Assembly (NCBI GenBank): GCA_946811695.1
Contig: OX328123.1
Location: forward strand, 40,455,764-40,519,763
Length of the DNA: 64,000 nucleotides
Direction of reading: 5' to 3'
Source of the DNA: Gonocerus acuteangulatus
Taxonomy: Eukaryota; Arthropoda; Insecta; Hemiptera; Coreidae
Below the pieces are notes generated by a model. That model made no database searches, was not told the DNA's origin, and saw only the letters and a program-made list of their open reading frames with translations. The stretch's first letter is position 1. Every line of letters begins with the position of its first letter. Below, one piece after another: positions 22,724-33,239 of the stretch. Both the position numbers and the translations under genes were made by a program.

Positions 22724-23055
22724 TCCACTCCAAATTGTCTTACCATCCTAATCCTGAAGGTCTATCCTTATCATCACAATCCCATTCAGACAATCCTCCC
22801 GGGCGGCTCAAGAGACAGTGGCCCGAGACAATTTAATCATCTGATCTTATCTTGACCATTAAAACATTTACTGAGACATCTCTGGAAGTGCCAACAGTGG
22901 TTGTCTTCTTCCATATTTTGTATGTTTTTTCTTTTATTTTACTTTTACTGTTTATGACAACTTGTAAATAATATCTGCATCAACAGACTTGATCAATGTA
23001 CTTTGTAATGTAATTTGTAAAGATTTCAAATAAATAAATGAAGAAATAAAAAATA
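22724..23055 (+). mobile_element. Jockey-type LINE, 5'-truncated copy
   Basis: It aligns with the 3' end of the element at 29060-31577: AAATTGTCTTACCATCC against AAATTGTCTCACCATCC, CCTAATCCTGAAGGT, AGTGCCAACAGTGGTTG, CTTCTTCCATATTTTGTA, and TTCAAATAAATAAAT at the end. It covers the last ~45 codons plus the 3' untranslated region. The stop and several codons are mutated. This second copy defines the 3' terminus of the family. Confidence 0.88.
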
Positions 23056-23099
23056 TGTATAAGTGGACGTTTAAATAACAAATATTTGTTGAACGGGTT

Positions 23100-23340
23100 A
23101 TGTCACCATTCTTTTTAATAGCCCGTTCAGATAGAAGGATTGGTTGTATTTGTATAAGGAACAAACATACAGATACACAGCTGGTAGGCAATTTTGTCCT
23201 AGCCTATGAGACTCCCAGGATCAAAACCTACCTGTGTGCCAAGTTAGGTCAAAATCGGTCAGAAGGTTTGGATTTGTTTAAGGAACAAACAGACAAATAG
23301 AGACGTGATTTTTATATATACCTGTATATATATATATAAT
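23100..23340 (+). repeat. 'aaaatcggt / acagacag' interspersed repeat, single unit
   Basis: GGAACAAACATACAGATACA, CAGCTGGTAGGC, then CTACCTGTGTGCCAAGTTAG, AAAATCGGTC and a TA tail at 23313-23336. The same blocks are tandemly arranged at 53650-54510. Similar sequences are widespread in arthropod genomes; the host element class is unknown to me. Confidence 0.65.
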
Positions 23341-23501
23341 GCACATCGAAAATGATTGAGACATTGTCCTAAGCAAAAGGTGATTATTCCATAGAGTAAT
23401 GAATTACGTACCTACAAATTTCGACAGAATCTACTTGGTCGTCTTAAAGTTACGTTATATTTTTTATTTGGAACGTGTCGGTTTAGGAGTATCGATTCTT
23501 A

Positions 23502-24089
23502 CGTATTAGCCTCAACGGAGGTTAAAGGGTGTGGGTTTCTTTCAGAGATCTGGATCACGGATAACGCATTTCTATCGGTCCATTCCTATGAGCAATTCTA
23601 TTGGCCATTGTGTTTACAGTAACCGTATTGTTCCCTTTCTATTTAGAACGCAATTATTTGTACATTAGTGTTTTTTACACGATTGATGTTTCTTTGTTTG
23701 TTGTTACGCGATTCCCTAGTTTGTTGTTAGTTTTCCTAGAGGGTGGTTTATTTTACCGAAACAAAGGAAGCAATGTTAAATTGCATATCGGTCAATTATC
23801 CACCGAAAAAACACCCTTGATCTATATTATCAACGAGTTGGATTGACTAGAGCTTCGATATAACCTTGAGCAGAAACGCAAACCAATTCTGCTATTAACG
23901 AATGTGCTATGCGTTTTCGCTCGCTCAAGGTTATTTCGAAACTCTAGTCAACCCAAATCGTTGATAACCCCGTTGCCATATTGGCAGAAACTCGATTGAC
24001 GCCTTGATCCAGATCTCTGACCCGGTGATGTTCCAGATCTCTGGGAGCCGGTTCTTTAACCTGCGTTGAAGCTAATACCATTCTGCAGT
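23502..24089. mobile_element. Fold-back element, about 590 bp
   Basis: Outer arms GTATTAGCCTCAACGGAGGT (23502) and its inverse near 24070-24089 share GTATTAGC, TCAACG, AGGTTAAAG and AGAGATCTGGA blocks. An inner, better preserved inverted pair (23828-23877 and 23909-23962) contains ACCTTGAG and GACTAGAG. It is non-coding and can fold into a long hairpin. A CGCTCGCTCAAG-like fragment recurs near 35900. Confidence 0.7.
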
Positions 24090-24538
24090 TAAGTTAGACT
24101 AGGAAAGAAGCATTATTTGGAAACAACCTAATTTGATATAGAGAAAAAACATAACCTGCCACAATCGTGAACCAAGTCCGCATCTGCTACGTAGTATTCC
24201 GTTACTATCTTCTCTACAGGCAAAAGAGATTTATTTATAACAAAATAATCAGTTTTATATGACAGCAATTTCCTGTAAATGAACAAAGATTTATTTTAAC
24301 AAGAACGAATGACTAGGAAAAACCCAGTCTCTAATAATTTATTTTACATAACATAGAATGTCTTCACCAAGAAAATGTGTTTAGTAAGTAATAATTTAAT
24401 CTCAGGAGATAGTAAAGCTTTCTTCATGACTATCAAATCCAAAGGGTGTGATCCAACTGTAGGATAAGCTCCTTGACAGAAAGTAGGAGTGAGGTGGAGA
24501 AATACGGTGTTTGAGAGAGAGTGAGCGAGCGAGCGAGC

Positions 24539-24603
<65 letters not shown>

Positions 24604-25859
24604 TTGAACGTACATATGGAGAAATAGGAAAGAACTTGGTTCCATTGAAGTATTCAAGTTGCCTTCTTTAGAAAGGAAGGACTTAGATAGGATCCTATGC
24701 GGGAGAGATATCTGCATAAATAGGATAATAAGTGAATCTACCAGTCGGTTCTGGAATCTATTACTACTACTAGTTTCAACAAATGGCCCCGCAATCCCAG
24801 CCTAATCACTGGTTACTGGTCTTCACTACCGTTTATGCCCACCACACCTCATAACGCAATCCTCCAGGAGACAACATATGGCTTTATGTTCATTCAAACG
24901 TATGTACAAGGCATTCAATTGCAACCGCGGTATGTTTTGAATTTAGAAATCCCGTAGTCGATTATATGAAAATTAGCCTTGCCTTTTATGATGATGCTTT
25001 ACAAATGGCCTGTCAACAGATTATCTATCAATCAAAATGAATTAATTCGTATCTTCTTATATGGTGCTTTTTGTTTCTATCAATACATACAATTAAAATC
25101 TTCTTCTTTTTTTATATGGGCAAATTCAACCACTTTGGGTTATTTTTGCCCTATTACTTAATGGTGATTTTGAGATTTAAAACTTTTTGATTTTAATGCA
25201 ATTTATTTGATCTGGTATCATGATAATTATAATTTTTAAATAGAAATACTATTATGTTAGCGTTATAATAAGGTTCTTTAAATTTTGTCTAGGAGACGTA
25301 CATCTTTTAGAAACTCCACCACGTTATAAATATTATTGCCTTCTAAAATCTGGATATGCGGAAGATATAACTTAAATATGTTTCTTTTCTCGAAATATTT
25401 GGGGCACTCAATTAAATCTTTAAATATATCTTTTTCAAATGGCAATATCTTGCTTTAAAGATGTCAATTTATTTACGTAATTGATATTTTATTTATGAAG
25501 AGTAACGGATTAAAATATAGACAAAAGATACTTTCTCAAAAGGTTGTTTGAAAGAGCATCAAATTAGTTTAAATCAATCCAAAGGCGACTTCTTATTGTT
25601 CACTCGCTGATGACACATCGCCATTTAATGACGAGACAGGATAGATCAATAGGTACCACCTGCAGATTTAATCTACCAAACTACATTAACGAACTTTTGA
25701 CAGATAATTTACATAGTTTTTATGTAATGTGCAGGTAACGTACATACATTTAATATACGATAGCTCACTAACAGAAAAATACAGAAAAAATAAAAAAAAT
25801 ATTAGGTTTGCGAAACATTGTACTGTTCGTAAGACAATTCATTCGTCTTTCATTATAAG
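24090..25859. other. Unassigned sequence with GA microsatellite
   Basis: A (GAGC)n/(GA)n microsatellite occupies about 24518-24601. A minus frame through it is low complexity. Nothing else was recognised. Confidence 0.5.
24518..24601. repeat. (GA)n microsatellite with GAGC start
   Basis: GAGCGAGCGAGCGAGCGA passes into an almost pure GA run with a single GAGGAG interruption. Confidence 0.97.
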
Positions 25860-26345
25860 CAATCTGGGCTTAGTTGGGATTCGGCTAAGAAAATATCAAT
25901 ACGATTTTTGTAAAAAAAAATCTATATTAAGGACGTTTCGGTTACTCTTTGGTAGCCTTCGTCCGGGGCAGAGAAAAGAGGTATATTTTCACGATGGTTA
26001 CTTAAGTGTTAGGTGGGTTTACACTAGGATAGTTATTGCAGGATATTTATATCAGAGACAAATTGCGCCTAATGAAAACCATGTAAAATTTATGTCTTCA
26101 ATAAATTCTACACGGTTTACATTAGACAGAATTTCTCTCTGATATAAATATCCTGCAATAACTATCCTAGTGTAAACCCACCCTTAACTTGGGTCTTTCT
26201 CTGCCTCCCGGAACTTTCATTGCTGACGAAGGTTACCAAAGAGTAGCCGAAACATAGATTTTTACGAAAATCGTATTGATGTTTTCTTAGCCGAATCCGT
26301 TCTAATCCCTCAATGCTTATCACCTATCTAATCTTCATGATACAA
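25860..26345. repeat. Fold-back repeat with a hammerhead-like core in each arm
   Basis: The left arm (25860-26093) and right arm (26101-26345) are inverse copies meeting at a few-base loop around 26097. The best conserved block (GGGTTTACACTAGGATAGTT and beyond) lies at 26014-26059 and, inverse, at 26137-26181. The right arm carries CTGACGA, A, GGTTAC/GTAGCC helix II, GAA, ACAT on the plus strand (26223-26255). The left arm carries the inverse (CGGACGA, one core substitution) at about 25934-25966. The family also occurs at 1-140 and 9940-10180. A 137-codon frame across the left arm is a chance frame. Confidence 0.8.
26223..26255 (+). ncRNA. Hammerhead-like motif (partly decayed)
   Basis: CTGACGA, extra A, six-base-pair helix II (GGTTAC with GTAGCC, one G-U pair) with loop CAAAGA, then GAA. 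The usual ACGTC that follows has become ACATA, so the cleavage-site helix is broken and activity is not expected. Confidence 0.45.
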
Positions 26346-26580
26346 TCTTTATAATTATTTTAAGTTTTTGTTTTTTATACTTTCTTCTATATACATGTAC
26401 GTTATTCTGAGTAGGAATTTTGTAAATTTTATATTATTATTTACATTAGAAATTAGATAACAAATTTATGTGTCACATGAACCGATATTTATTTATTTAT
26501 TTTACGTGCTTCGTTTCGTGGAGACGATAAGCACACAAAGGTAAGTCTTTTAAGAAACCAGGATGTTATTATGACTAACC

Positions 26581-27600
26581 TTTTTTTTTTTTTTTTTTTT
26601 TTTTGAATAGGGGTACATTTATTTTAAATTAAGATATTTTAAGAATTAAAATTATTAAAAGTAATTTTAACTTTAAACTATTATTAATATGAACTTGTTC
26701 ATGGGATAAAAATGTAATTTCAATAACCTGTCTTCGAGACGTTCATATGAAATCATATAATCCTGTACTTCATATACTCAATATACTGGCTACCTTTAGC
26801 GAAAAGCTCACACATGTTGTATTGGATGTTCAAGTCATTCCGTCTGAAGCAGTCCGTGAGTATATGTTTTATTGTCAACTCAGTATTGCAAATTTCACAC
26901 GATGGTCTCTCTTGTCCTGTCATTAGGTACTGGTGAGTAAGTCTTGAATGGCCAATCCTAAGTCGAGCCAATACAACCTCCTCCCATCTATTGACTCGAT
27001 AACTGGATGGCCAATCCTAAGTCGAGCCAATACAACCTCCTCCCTTCTATTGACTCGATAACTGGATGGCCAATCCTAAGTCGAGCCAATACAACCTCCT
27101 CCCTTCTATTGACTCGATAACTGGATGGCCAATCCTAAGTCGAGCCAATACAACCTCCTCCCTTCTATTGACTCGATAACTGGATGGCCAATCCTAAGTC
27201 GAGCCAATACAACCTCCTCCCTTCTATTGACTCGATAACTGGATGGCCAATCCTAAGTTGAGCCAATACAACCTCCTCCCTTCTATTGACTCGATAACTG
27301 GATGGCCAATCCTAAGTCGAGCCAATACAACCTCCTCCCTCCTATTGACTCGATAACTGGATGGCCAATCACTGACTGTATGTTTTAGAGTCCCTAGTTT
27401 GTTATCTGTAAGATTCGTCCACGAGTGTTTCCAGTATTCCAAAATAATATTTTTAGTCATTCTGTTTAGGTCTTCATGTGGAATCGGTTCTCTATCTATC
27501 TGTACCAGTTCTGCAGCTATTTTTGCGTGGTTGTCTGCAATCGAATTCTTTCCTAGTACTTCATGACCAGGTAGCCAGTACAAAATTACATGACCCGATA
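26581..27600 (-). pseudogene. Jockey/I-group LINE, RNase H and C-terminal end, 5'-truncated
   Basis: On the minus strand: WLPGHEVLGKNSIADNHAK (27520-27583) is the last RNase H block (GHxxxxGNxxAD, with K replacing the usual G). NKLGTLKHTVSDWPSS and RVNRREEVVLARLRIGH follow, then, after the minisatellite, SRLTHQYLM...CEICNTELTIKHILTDC (26753-26955), the C-terminal zinc-knuckle-like CxxC...HxxxxC. A 3' untranslated stretch and a T-run at 26581-26604 (the poly(A) tail) complete it. Everything upstream of the RNase H end is absent, typical of 5'-truncated insertion. The frame is broken by a 59-bp tandem repeat. It is a different family from the element at 29060-31577, which has no RNase H visible. 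Confidence 0.85.
26947..27368. repeat. 59-bp minisatellite inside a LINE coding region
   Basis: About seven tandem copies of a 59-bp unit (GGATGGCCAATCCTAAGTCG...TCGATAACT) with only one or two substitutions each. The unit is a piece of the LINE C-terminal coding region. 59 is not a multiple of three, so each copy shifts frame. The sequence TGGCCAATC stands at both edges of the original segment. Confidence 0.97.
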
Positions 27601-27619
27601 TTTTAACATCAAACCAACG

Positions 27620-27620
<1 letters not shown>

Positions 27621-27661
<41 letters not shown>
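27621..27661. repeat. (TA)n microsatellite
   Basis: About 20 TA units at the 5' limit of the truncated LINE. Confidence 0.97.
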
Positions 27662-27666
<5 letters not shown>

Positions 27667-27671
27667 GATTA

Positions 27672-27971
27672 TCTATTACAAATATTCAGTTACTAATATC
27701 CAAATGAATTTACCGAATATTTTTACTTTATAATTATTTATTTATTTAAATAAATGATTATAAAGTGAAAATATTTGGTACATAAATTTGGATATTAGTA
27801 ACTGAGGGGTCTCCCGTGGTCTAGTGGCTAGCGCGCTAGATTCATAAGCGGGAGATGGTGGGTTCGATCCCCACCGGCGCCAGAAATTTTCTCATCTCAG
27901 GGCTCGCTGAGAAAATTCCTGGCTGCACCCTGGACGTCGGCGCTAATGGCCAAGATTTATGTCGATGCGCC

Positions 27972-28032
<61 letters not shown>

Positions 28033-28055
28033 AGTAACTAAATATGTGTAATAGA
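27672..28055. mobile_element. Fold-back MITE split by a SINE
   Basis: CTATTACAAATATTCAGTTA at 27672 has its inverse at 28030-28055 (TTAGTAACTAAATATGTGTAATAG). GGATATTAGTAACT at 27790 is the inverse of AGTTACTAATATCC. A short TTATTTATTTATTTAAATAAAT centre lies between. Removing the SINE at 27804-28029 restores one nearly continuous right arm. Confidence 0.75.
27804..28030 (+). mobile_element. tRNA-derived SINE (Met-like head) with target duplication
   Basis: The tRNA-like head has A box TGGTCTAGTGGCTAGCG, CAT anticodon in GATTCATAAG, and B box GGTTCGATCCC. Body: GAAATTTTCTCATCTCAGGG, then CACCCTGGACGTCGGCGC and TCGATGCGCCG, then 57 A residues (27974-28030). TTAGTAACT stands directly before the element (27795-27803) and directly after the A tail, a clean target-site duplication. 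It is the best-preserved family member here. The related 3' tail GGCGCATCGACA-type fragments occur at 44720 and 52435. Confidence 0.88.
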
Positions 28056-29059
28056 AAAAAAAATGAGGAAATTATCCCTGCCGGTCTAACATAAAGTCTG
28101 GTGTTAAATATGTCGCATTTAAATAGTTCATTTATTTTCGTCATTAATAAGAGCGTTTTTTTCAATCAGAAGCCAATGACTTCTTTACGTTTAAGCCAAG
28201 AGTTTGATCCGTTTGTGGCTTTAGCAGAGCTCGTGACATTCAGACTGACTTGCATCCCACATGCCTTTCAAATTGTAATCAAGGAATCCCCCCCACTCTT
28301 GAAGAATGCATTCCCAGTTTTCGAGTACAAAATAATATCCTTTAAATTCTTTTTAAGCCAAATGGGAATGTCATCTCTCTTTTATTACTACTAGGAAATA
28401 TTTCTTTATGAATATTTCAAAAGTTATATGAGGAAGATTGAAGTACGAGCTGGAATAAAATGTATTATTACTATCATCATTAAAGCTGTGTTGAGAAAAA
28501 TAAGTCGTTTTATGTTATTTTCAGAAGGATGAAAGAGGTACCAAATAATCGACAGATTTTCAAAAAGAATGGCCACAGTCCGAAAAAATTCTTCTTAGTT
28601 AAAAATTGTTTTAAATTTTTTCTGACTAAATGATCTTATTTAATTTATTTTTAAGATTTTTATGGCACATTTTTATCGATTTCGGGGGGAGGGTGGTGGC
28701 TGCAGCCCCCTCAGCTTCCCCACCACAACTATTTTTCAGTTTGCGTATTCAGAAACGACTGTTTCAGTTCAATCTTGTTCCATACTACTGTTTGAGTCCG
28801 ACTTTAAACGATTTTTGTGTTTGATTTACTGTTTTTTATTGCTTGTTTTTTTTTAATTGGTTTTTGCAGTAATATTAATTTGCCAATAGAATAAGATACT
28901 TAAAATGAAAAATCGTGTTTGATTGTTTGACATAAATCTTTCCCAACGGAAGTCCATTAGGGTGAGAGATAAATTTCCACTACTGTTAATTAATTATAAT
29001 ATAAATATTATTCAGGATTTCATTGCAGTAGGTGTTTTCATTTTTTCCAAAACACTAAC
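28056..29059. other. Unassigned sequence
   Basis: It contains a 97-codon plus frame (28101-28394) and two overlapping 64-codon frames (28630-28856) with no motif I recognise. The last part may be 5' sequence of the LINE that follows. Confidence 0.4.
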
Positions 29060-29079
29060 TATATTTATTCTCGCTGACA

Positions 29080-29700
29080 CTTTTACTAACTGACAAAAAT
29101 ATCGACATCGCCCTTATAACTGAGACACACTTGAAGAAATCACTACCATTCGGCGTTAAGGGATATTCTTGTTATCGAACCGACCATCCATCTTTGGCAC
29201 AGCATGGCTCTCTAATTCTGATCAAAAACAACATCAAGCATCATCAAGAGCCCAGCACCGCATCAGCAAGCCTGCAGGTAACATCCATATCCCTTTCCCT
29301 TTCTCCCTTCGATATCATACTGTCCGCAGTGTATTGTTCCCCCAACCAAACCATTTACCATCTTGAATTCCTCCCAATATTCCAATCCTTTGGTCCCCGC
29401 TTCCTCACCGTGGGTGATTCAACGCGAAACATCCCATGTGGGGAAGCCGTTCATCCAACTCCCGTGGCAGAATCCTTTACGATATCCTATATTCCCAGAA
29501 TTACCTTCCCAAATCGCCTAACACACCAACATACTGGCCAACTGATCCATCCCGCAGTCCTGACCTAGTCGATTTCTTCATCTCGTCTGGCTTGGGAGGT
29601 ATAGCGACTTCTGTTGAATCGCTCCTCGACCTATCGTCGGACCATTCAGCGATCCTTCTAACCCTCTTCTCGTCCCCTGTACCCCGTCCTCTACAACCAA
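29080..29700 (+). pseudogene. LINE endonuclease domain (frameshifted)
   Basis: DIALITETHLK (the catalytic Glu) starts near 29103. YSCYRTDHP and GSLILIKNNIK follow, then VYCSPNQTI and FLTVGD near 29415. There the frame shifts and continues as WGSRSSNSRGRILYDIL, RSPDLVDFFISSGL and LSSDHSAILLTL (the catalytic SDH) by about 29655. These are the ordered motifs of AP-type LINE endonucleases, which nick the target to prime reverse transcription. One frameshift at about 29420, next to the GD motif, prevents a single intact protein. Confidence 0.85.
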
Positions 29701-30303
29701 CCCTTACACCCGGTCCTATTAACTGGCAGACATTTCAGCTCAACCTAGAGCGCTCCATAGACCTAAATGTTTCCCTAAAAACCCCTACAGAACTAGACAA
29801 AGCCACTGAAACTTTCACTAAAGCTATTCAGGACTGTGCCTGCAACTCATGCCGACCAAGGACAAGTTTGCCTCCTCCACCCAAACTGCAACTCCCTAGC
29901 CACATCCATGAACTTCTTGCAGCCAAGCGTCGGGCCAGAGCTATATGGCAAAGATCCCGTTATCACTCGGACAGAAACGCCTATAACAGACTGACTCGAC
30001 AGCTGAAATCTTCCTTGTCCCAATTCCGTTCAGAATCCTTTAACGAGTATCTTTCATCCCTCTTTACACAAGATTGTTCGTTATGGGCAGTCACTCGTAA
30101 AATCCTTAAGTTTCACCCAATTTCTTCTCCTCTCAAACGCAGCGATGGGACCTGGGCCAGAAGTGATGAAGAAAAGGCGTTCCTCCTCTCCACACACCTA
30201 ACCACAGTATTTTCTCCGGATCCTCAAACTAGCCCCTCACACTATGAAGATATCGAAGACTACTTGAATTCTCCTTTCCCTCCCCAAGCCACCCGTCCGA
30301 AGT
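29436..30303 (+). pseudogene. LINE endonuclease C-part and linker open frame
   Basis: A 289-codon frame from the shifted endonuclease half through a linker (INWQTFQLNLERSIDLNV; AAKRRARAIWQRSRYHSD; RQLKSSLSQFRSESFNEYL) up to the start of the polymerase, where it stops after QATRPK. The linker with W and R-rich helices is usual between endonuclease and reverse transcriptase in Jockey elements. The initiator Met is within the endonuclease and is not a natural start. Confidence 0.75.
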
Positions 30304-30675
30304 AAAATACATCATCAAAAACCTCCCTAGGAAATCTCCCGGTTATGATCTTATCACCTCTACAATTCTTAAAAACCTCCCCCAGAAGGCCATCATATTC
30401 CTCACATACCTGTATAACTCAATCCTAAGAACAACCCATTTCCCGAGCCCTTGGAAACATTAACATCTTCCTACCGACCTATCAGCCTTCTCCCAATAAT
30501 GTCCAAAGTATTCGATAAACTCCTATAAAAAAGAAGCCTCCCTATCATAGAATCCTCGAATAAAATTCCCAGCCATCAATTTGGTTTCCGCTTCCAGCAT
30601 TCCACCATACAACAGTGTTTTCGAGTCGTTGACTCAATTTCCTCCCACCCTCAAACCCTACTAACAACCTAAGCA
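30300..30675 (+). pseudogene. LINE reverse transcriptase fingers with stops and deletions
   Basis: In changing frames: VKYIIKNLPRKSPGYDLI, LTYLYNSILRTTHFPSPWK, then after a gap SYRPISLLPIMSKVFDKLL, then SHQFGFRFQHST, then VDSISSHPQT. The next recognisable residues are ADD at 30676-30684, preceded by a stop where YADD is expected. The segment that should hold the catalytic LDxxxAFD and GxPQGSxLGP motifs is missing. The copy cannot make an active polymerase. Confidence 0.82.
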
Positions 30676-30676
30676 G

Positions 30677-31372
30677 ATGATCCTATCAACTTCACCTGAT
30701 CCTTCAGTTGCAACCCAACACCTGCAGGAACATCTCTCCGCCATACAACGTTGGAGTGAAATGTGGAAAATAAAAATCAACCCAGAAAAATGCAAACAGG
30801 TAATATTCACCCTCAACCGGCGATCATGCCCTTCTGTCTACCTCAAAAATACTCCACTTCCAGTATCTAACGAGGTTCGATACCTAGGACTATACCTTGA
30901 CAGCCGTCTGACATGGAACCCTCACACAAGACTGAAAAGACAAGAACTGAACAAAAGATACGGACTTCTTAGGCGACTCCTTGGACTTTCATCTAAATTA
31001 TCGATACAGAACAAACTTACGATATACAAAACAATCATTCGACCCATTTGGACATACGGACTTGAAGTCTGGGGATCTGCAAAAACATCCAACATCAACA
31101 GAATACAGGCATTCCAGTCCAAAGTTCTCCGCAAAATTGTCAACGCACCTTTCTACGTACCCAACAAAACCCTACATAATTACCTTAACGTCCCATTTGT
31201 CCTTGACCTTGCTAAAACCCGTTACCAAATTTTCCATTCTAAATTGTCTCACCATCCTAATCCTGAAGGTCAATCCTTATCTTCACAATCCCACCCGGAC
31301 AATCCTCCCAGGCGGCTAAAGAGACAGTGGCCCCGAGATAAGTTACTTAGCCGATCCCTCTGGAATCATTGA
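30677..31372 (+). pseudogene. LINE reverse transcriptase thumb and C-terminus
   Basis: A 231-codon open frame starting just after the mutated ADD: WSEMWKIKINPEKCKQVIF, VRYLGLYLDSRLTW, LKRQELNKRYGLLRRLLG, YKTIIRPIWTYGLEVWG, and NINRIQAFQSKVLRKI. These are standard post-catalytic blocks of Jockey-group polymerases. It ends RSLWNH and a stop at 31372. Its openness reflects youth of the insertion rather than function, since the polymerase core is gone. Confidence 0.88.
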
Positions 31373-31577
31373 AATATTTAGTTAAATAACTAGTGAAGTG
31401 CCAACAATGGTTGGCTTCTTCCATATTTTGTACTTATTTTATTTTAATTTAATTTTTTCCGTTTTGATCATATGTACATATCAATATCTGTATCAACTCA
31501 CTTGATCATTGTACAATTTATAACTTGTACAGATTTCAAATAAATAAATTAAAAAATAAATAAATAAATAAATAAAT

Positions 31578-32573
31578 ATTCTCGACTTCGCCTTTGACAC
31601 TAGGCATAAGAATGTCATGGAAACGAGCTAAGATGACACAGTTCCAGCAATACTGAATGTTTTTTTTCTTTTTAAACAACGTAATATTGTAGCAGGTTTC
31701 GCTGAAATGTGAACATTTCTGTGAATTTTATTCGAAAGCATGGGACTCTAGCAAATGAGACTTCAATATAAGTCTTTACAGAGATAATTCGGCTTTACCC
31801 CTTCTAGTACGTAAGCGAAGAATAAGGTCTAGCTTTAAGTCCAGGTCCAGGTTCCAATCCATTAGGTCTGGAGCTCTCTATGTACAATATAAATGTTTTG
31901 GGAGGGTGGGGGGAAAAAAGAAAAGAAAGAAAAAGATAATTCGGCTGCGAAAGGTTGATGTACCTCCTACTAGCCTCATATTTGAGATAACCAATACTGA
32001 GTAACCTCAAGGAAAGAACTTGGATGATGCAGGCCATAAAGTGATGCTATTGGTAAATGCATAATGAAGAAAGAGCCTTGAATTATAGCAAGCTTCAGGA
32101 TGATGAATATGTGGTCGAGCACAGGGGTCATCAATCGATAGTCTGTGGGCAGATTGAAGGTTCGACGAATTGAGGACATCTTGGCAAAACACAACCAGTC
32201 AGGGTTCATTTCTCACAATTACCTTTTAATTTTACAATATCTCTATTTCATCATTAGCTATTTTCCGAAAGAACATTTACGCAACAATGGAACAATCAGT
32301 ATAGATAAATCGCCAACCTACAAGATGGGTTTTGTTGGTGTTTTCCCCATTAAATTACGAAAAGCCTGGCTCTTGTCAAGGCCGACAACCTAAGATCACT
32401 TTACGCCTGCAGGGAGAAGGAATACAAATGAAAATGTAAATTCAATTTCAAGTAATCACGTTAATCTTGGACAGCAAATCCAACTTAAGACAAACATTCA
32501 TGCGATCCATAACATATTGCAAAGATTTAACCAAGAATGCCAATGTCACATGTCAACATTTGATCTAAGGAGC
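31578..32573. other. Unassigned sequence; decayed HINE-like end at 31600-31655
   Basis: AACGAGCTAAGATGACACAG followed by TTCC at 31624-31648 resembles the HINE-like 3' hairpin. The rest contains motif-free frames on both strands (31804-32393) that overlap and are not supported. Confidence 0.4.
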
Positions 32574-33118
32574 GGTACGATCCTAATGGAATTTATGGGG
32601 TCGCTGATTACGATGAGCGGGATGGTTAACTTTCATCACACAAGATTCAATGCCGTTTGAAGGTCAAATAGACGAAAAACCGTAGGAAAAATCTGAAAAA
32701 TTCATGCGTTTGTTTTTGAGGTTCCTGAGTCCAAGTACGTAGTTTTTACGACCTTCACGCCTTTTTCTAGAGGTCATTAGAAGGTCAAAGAGAGAAACAA
32801 TCTGAGAAAATACATGCGTATGATCCCTGAGTCAAAACCTGTAGTTTGCTTGACTCTCACTGCCTCCCTGTTAATGGATTGCAATACGTTTTTTCCTCTG
32901 ACCTTGAAATGACCTCTAGGAAAAGACGTAAAGGTCGAACAAAATACGGGGATTCGGACTCAGGGATCTCAAAAACATACGCATGTATTTTTCAGAATTT
33001 TCCTAAGGTTTTTTCTCTCTTTGACTTTCAAATTGCCTTCAATCTTACGTAGTGGGAGCTAACCAACCTGCACATCGCAATCAGCGACCCCAAAAACCTA
33101 TAAGGACTATACCACTCC
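32574..33118. mobile_element. Fold-back element with about 230-bp diverged arms
   Basis: GGGGTCGCTGATTACGATG (32599) pairs with CATCGCAATCAGCGACCCC near 33074. CATGCGTTTGTTTTTGAG (32703) pairs with its inverse near 32972-32989. TCTAGAGGTCATT (32767) pairs with its inverse near 32908. A third, direct block GGTCAAAGAGAGAAACAATC (32782) repeats part of the arm in the middle. Arms differ at roughly a quarter of positions by eye. It is non-coding. Confidence 0.75.
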
Positions 33119-33176
33119 GAGTGTTAAATCAAATATTGACCAGTGTAATTGATCGCGAGTAGACTGATTTTCAAAG

Positions 33177-33178
<2 letters not shown>

Positions 33179-33216
<38 letters not shown>
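33179..33216. repeat. (TA)n microsatellite
   Basis: About 18 TA units directly before the PLE fragment. Confidence 0.97.
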
Positions 33217-33218
<2 letters not shown>

Positions 33219-33239
33219 CTAAAGGCTAGGCAGACTTTT

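Larger units (their letters stand above)
29060..31577 (+). mobile_element. Jockey-clade LINE, defective copy
   Basis: It runs from an apurinic-type endonuclease, through a broken reverse transcriptase, to a 3' untranslated region and a (TAAA)n tail at about 31541-31577. The protein-level style (SPxLxDFFI, LSSDHSAI, GPINWQTFQ..., LPRKSPGYD, SYRPISLLP) is that of Jockey-clade elements in arthropods. The copy has frameshifts, stop codons and at least one large deletion in the polymerase. A 5'-truncated sister copy is at 22724-23055. Confidence 0.9.

Noticed and set aside
24433..24717. 94-codon minus frame with SLSLSL run
   Set aside because: Product of the GA microsatellite.
25729..26142. 137-codon frame
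   Set aside because: Runs across the palindromic hammerhead-bearing repeat, so it is a by-product of non-coding repeat structure.
26947..27368. CRISPR-like array
   Set aside because: The 59-bp units are contiguous with no variable spacers, and the genome is eukaryotic.
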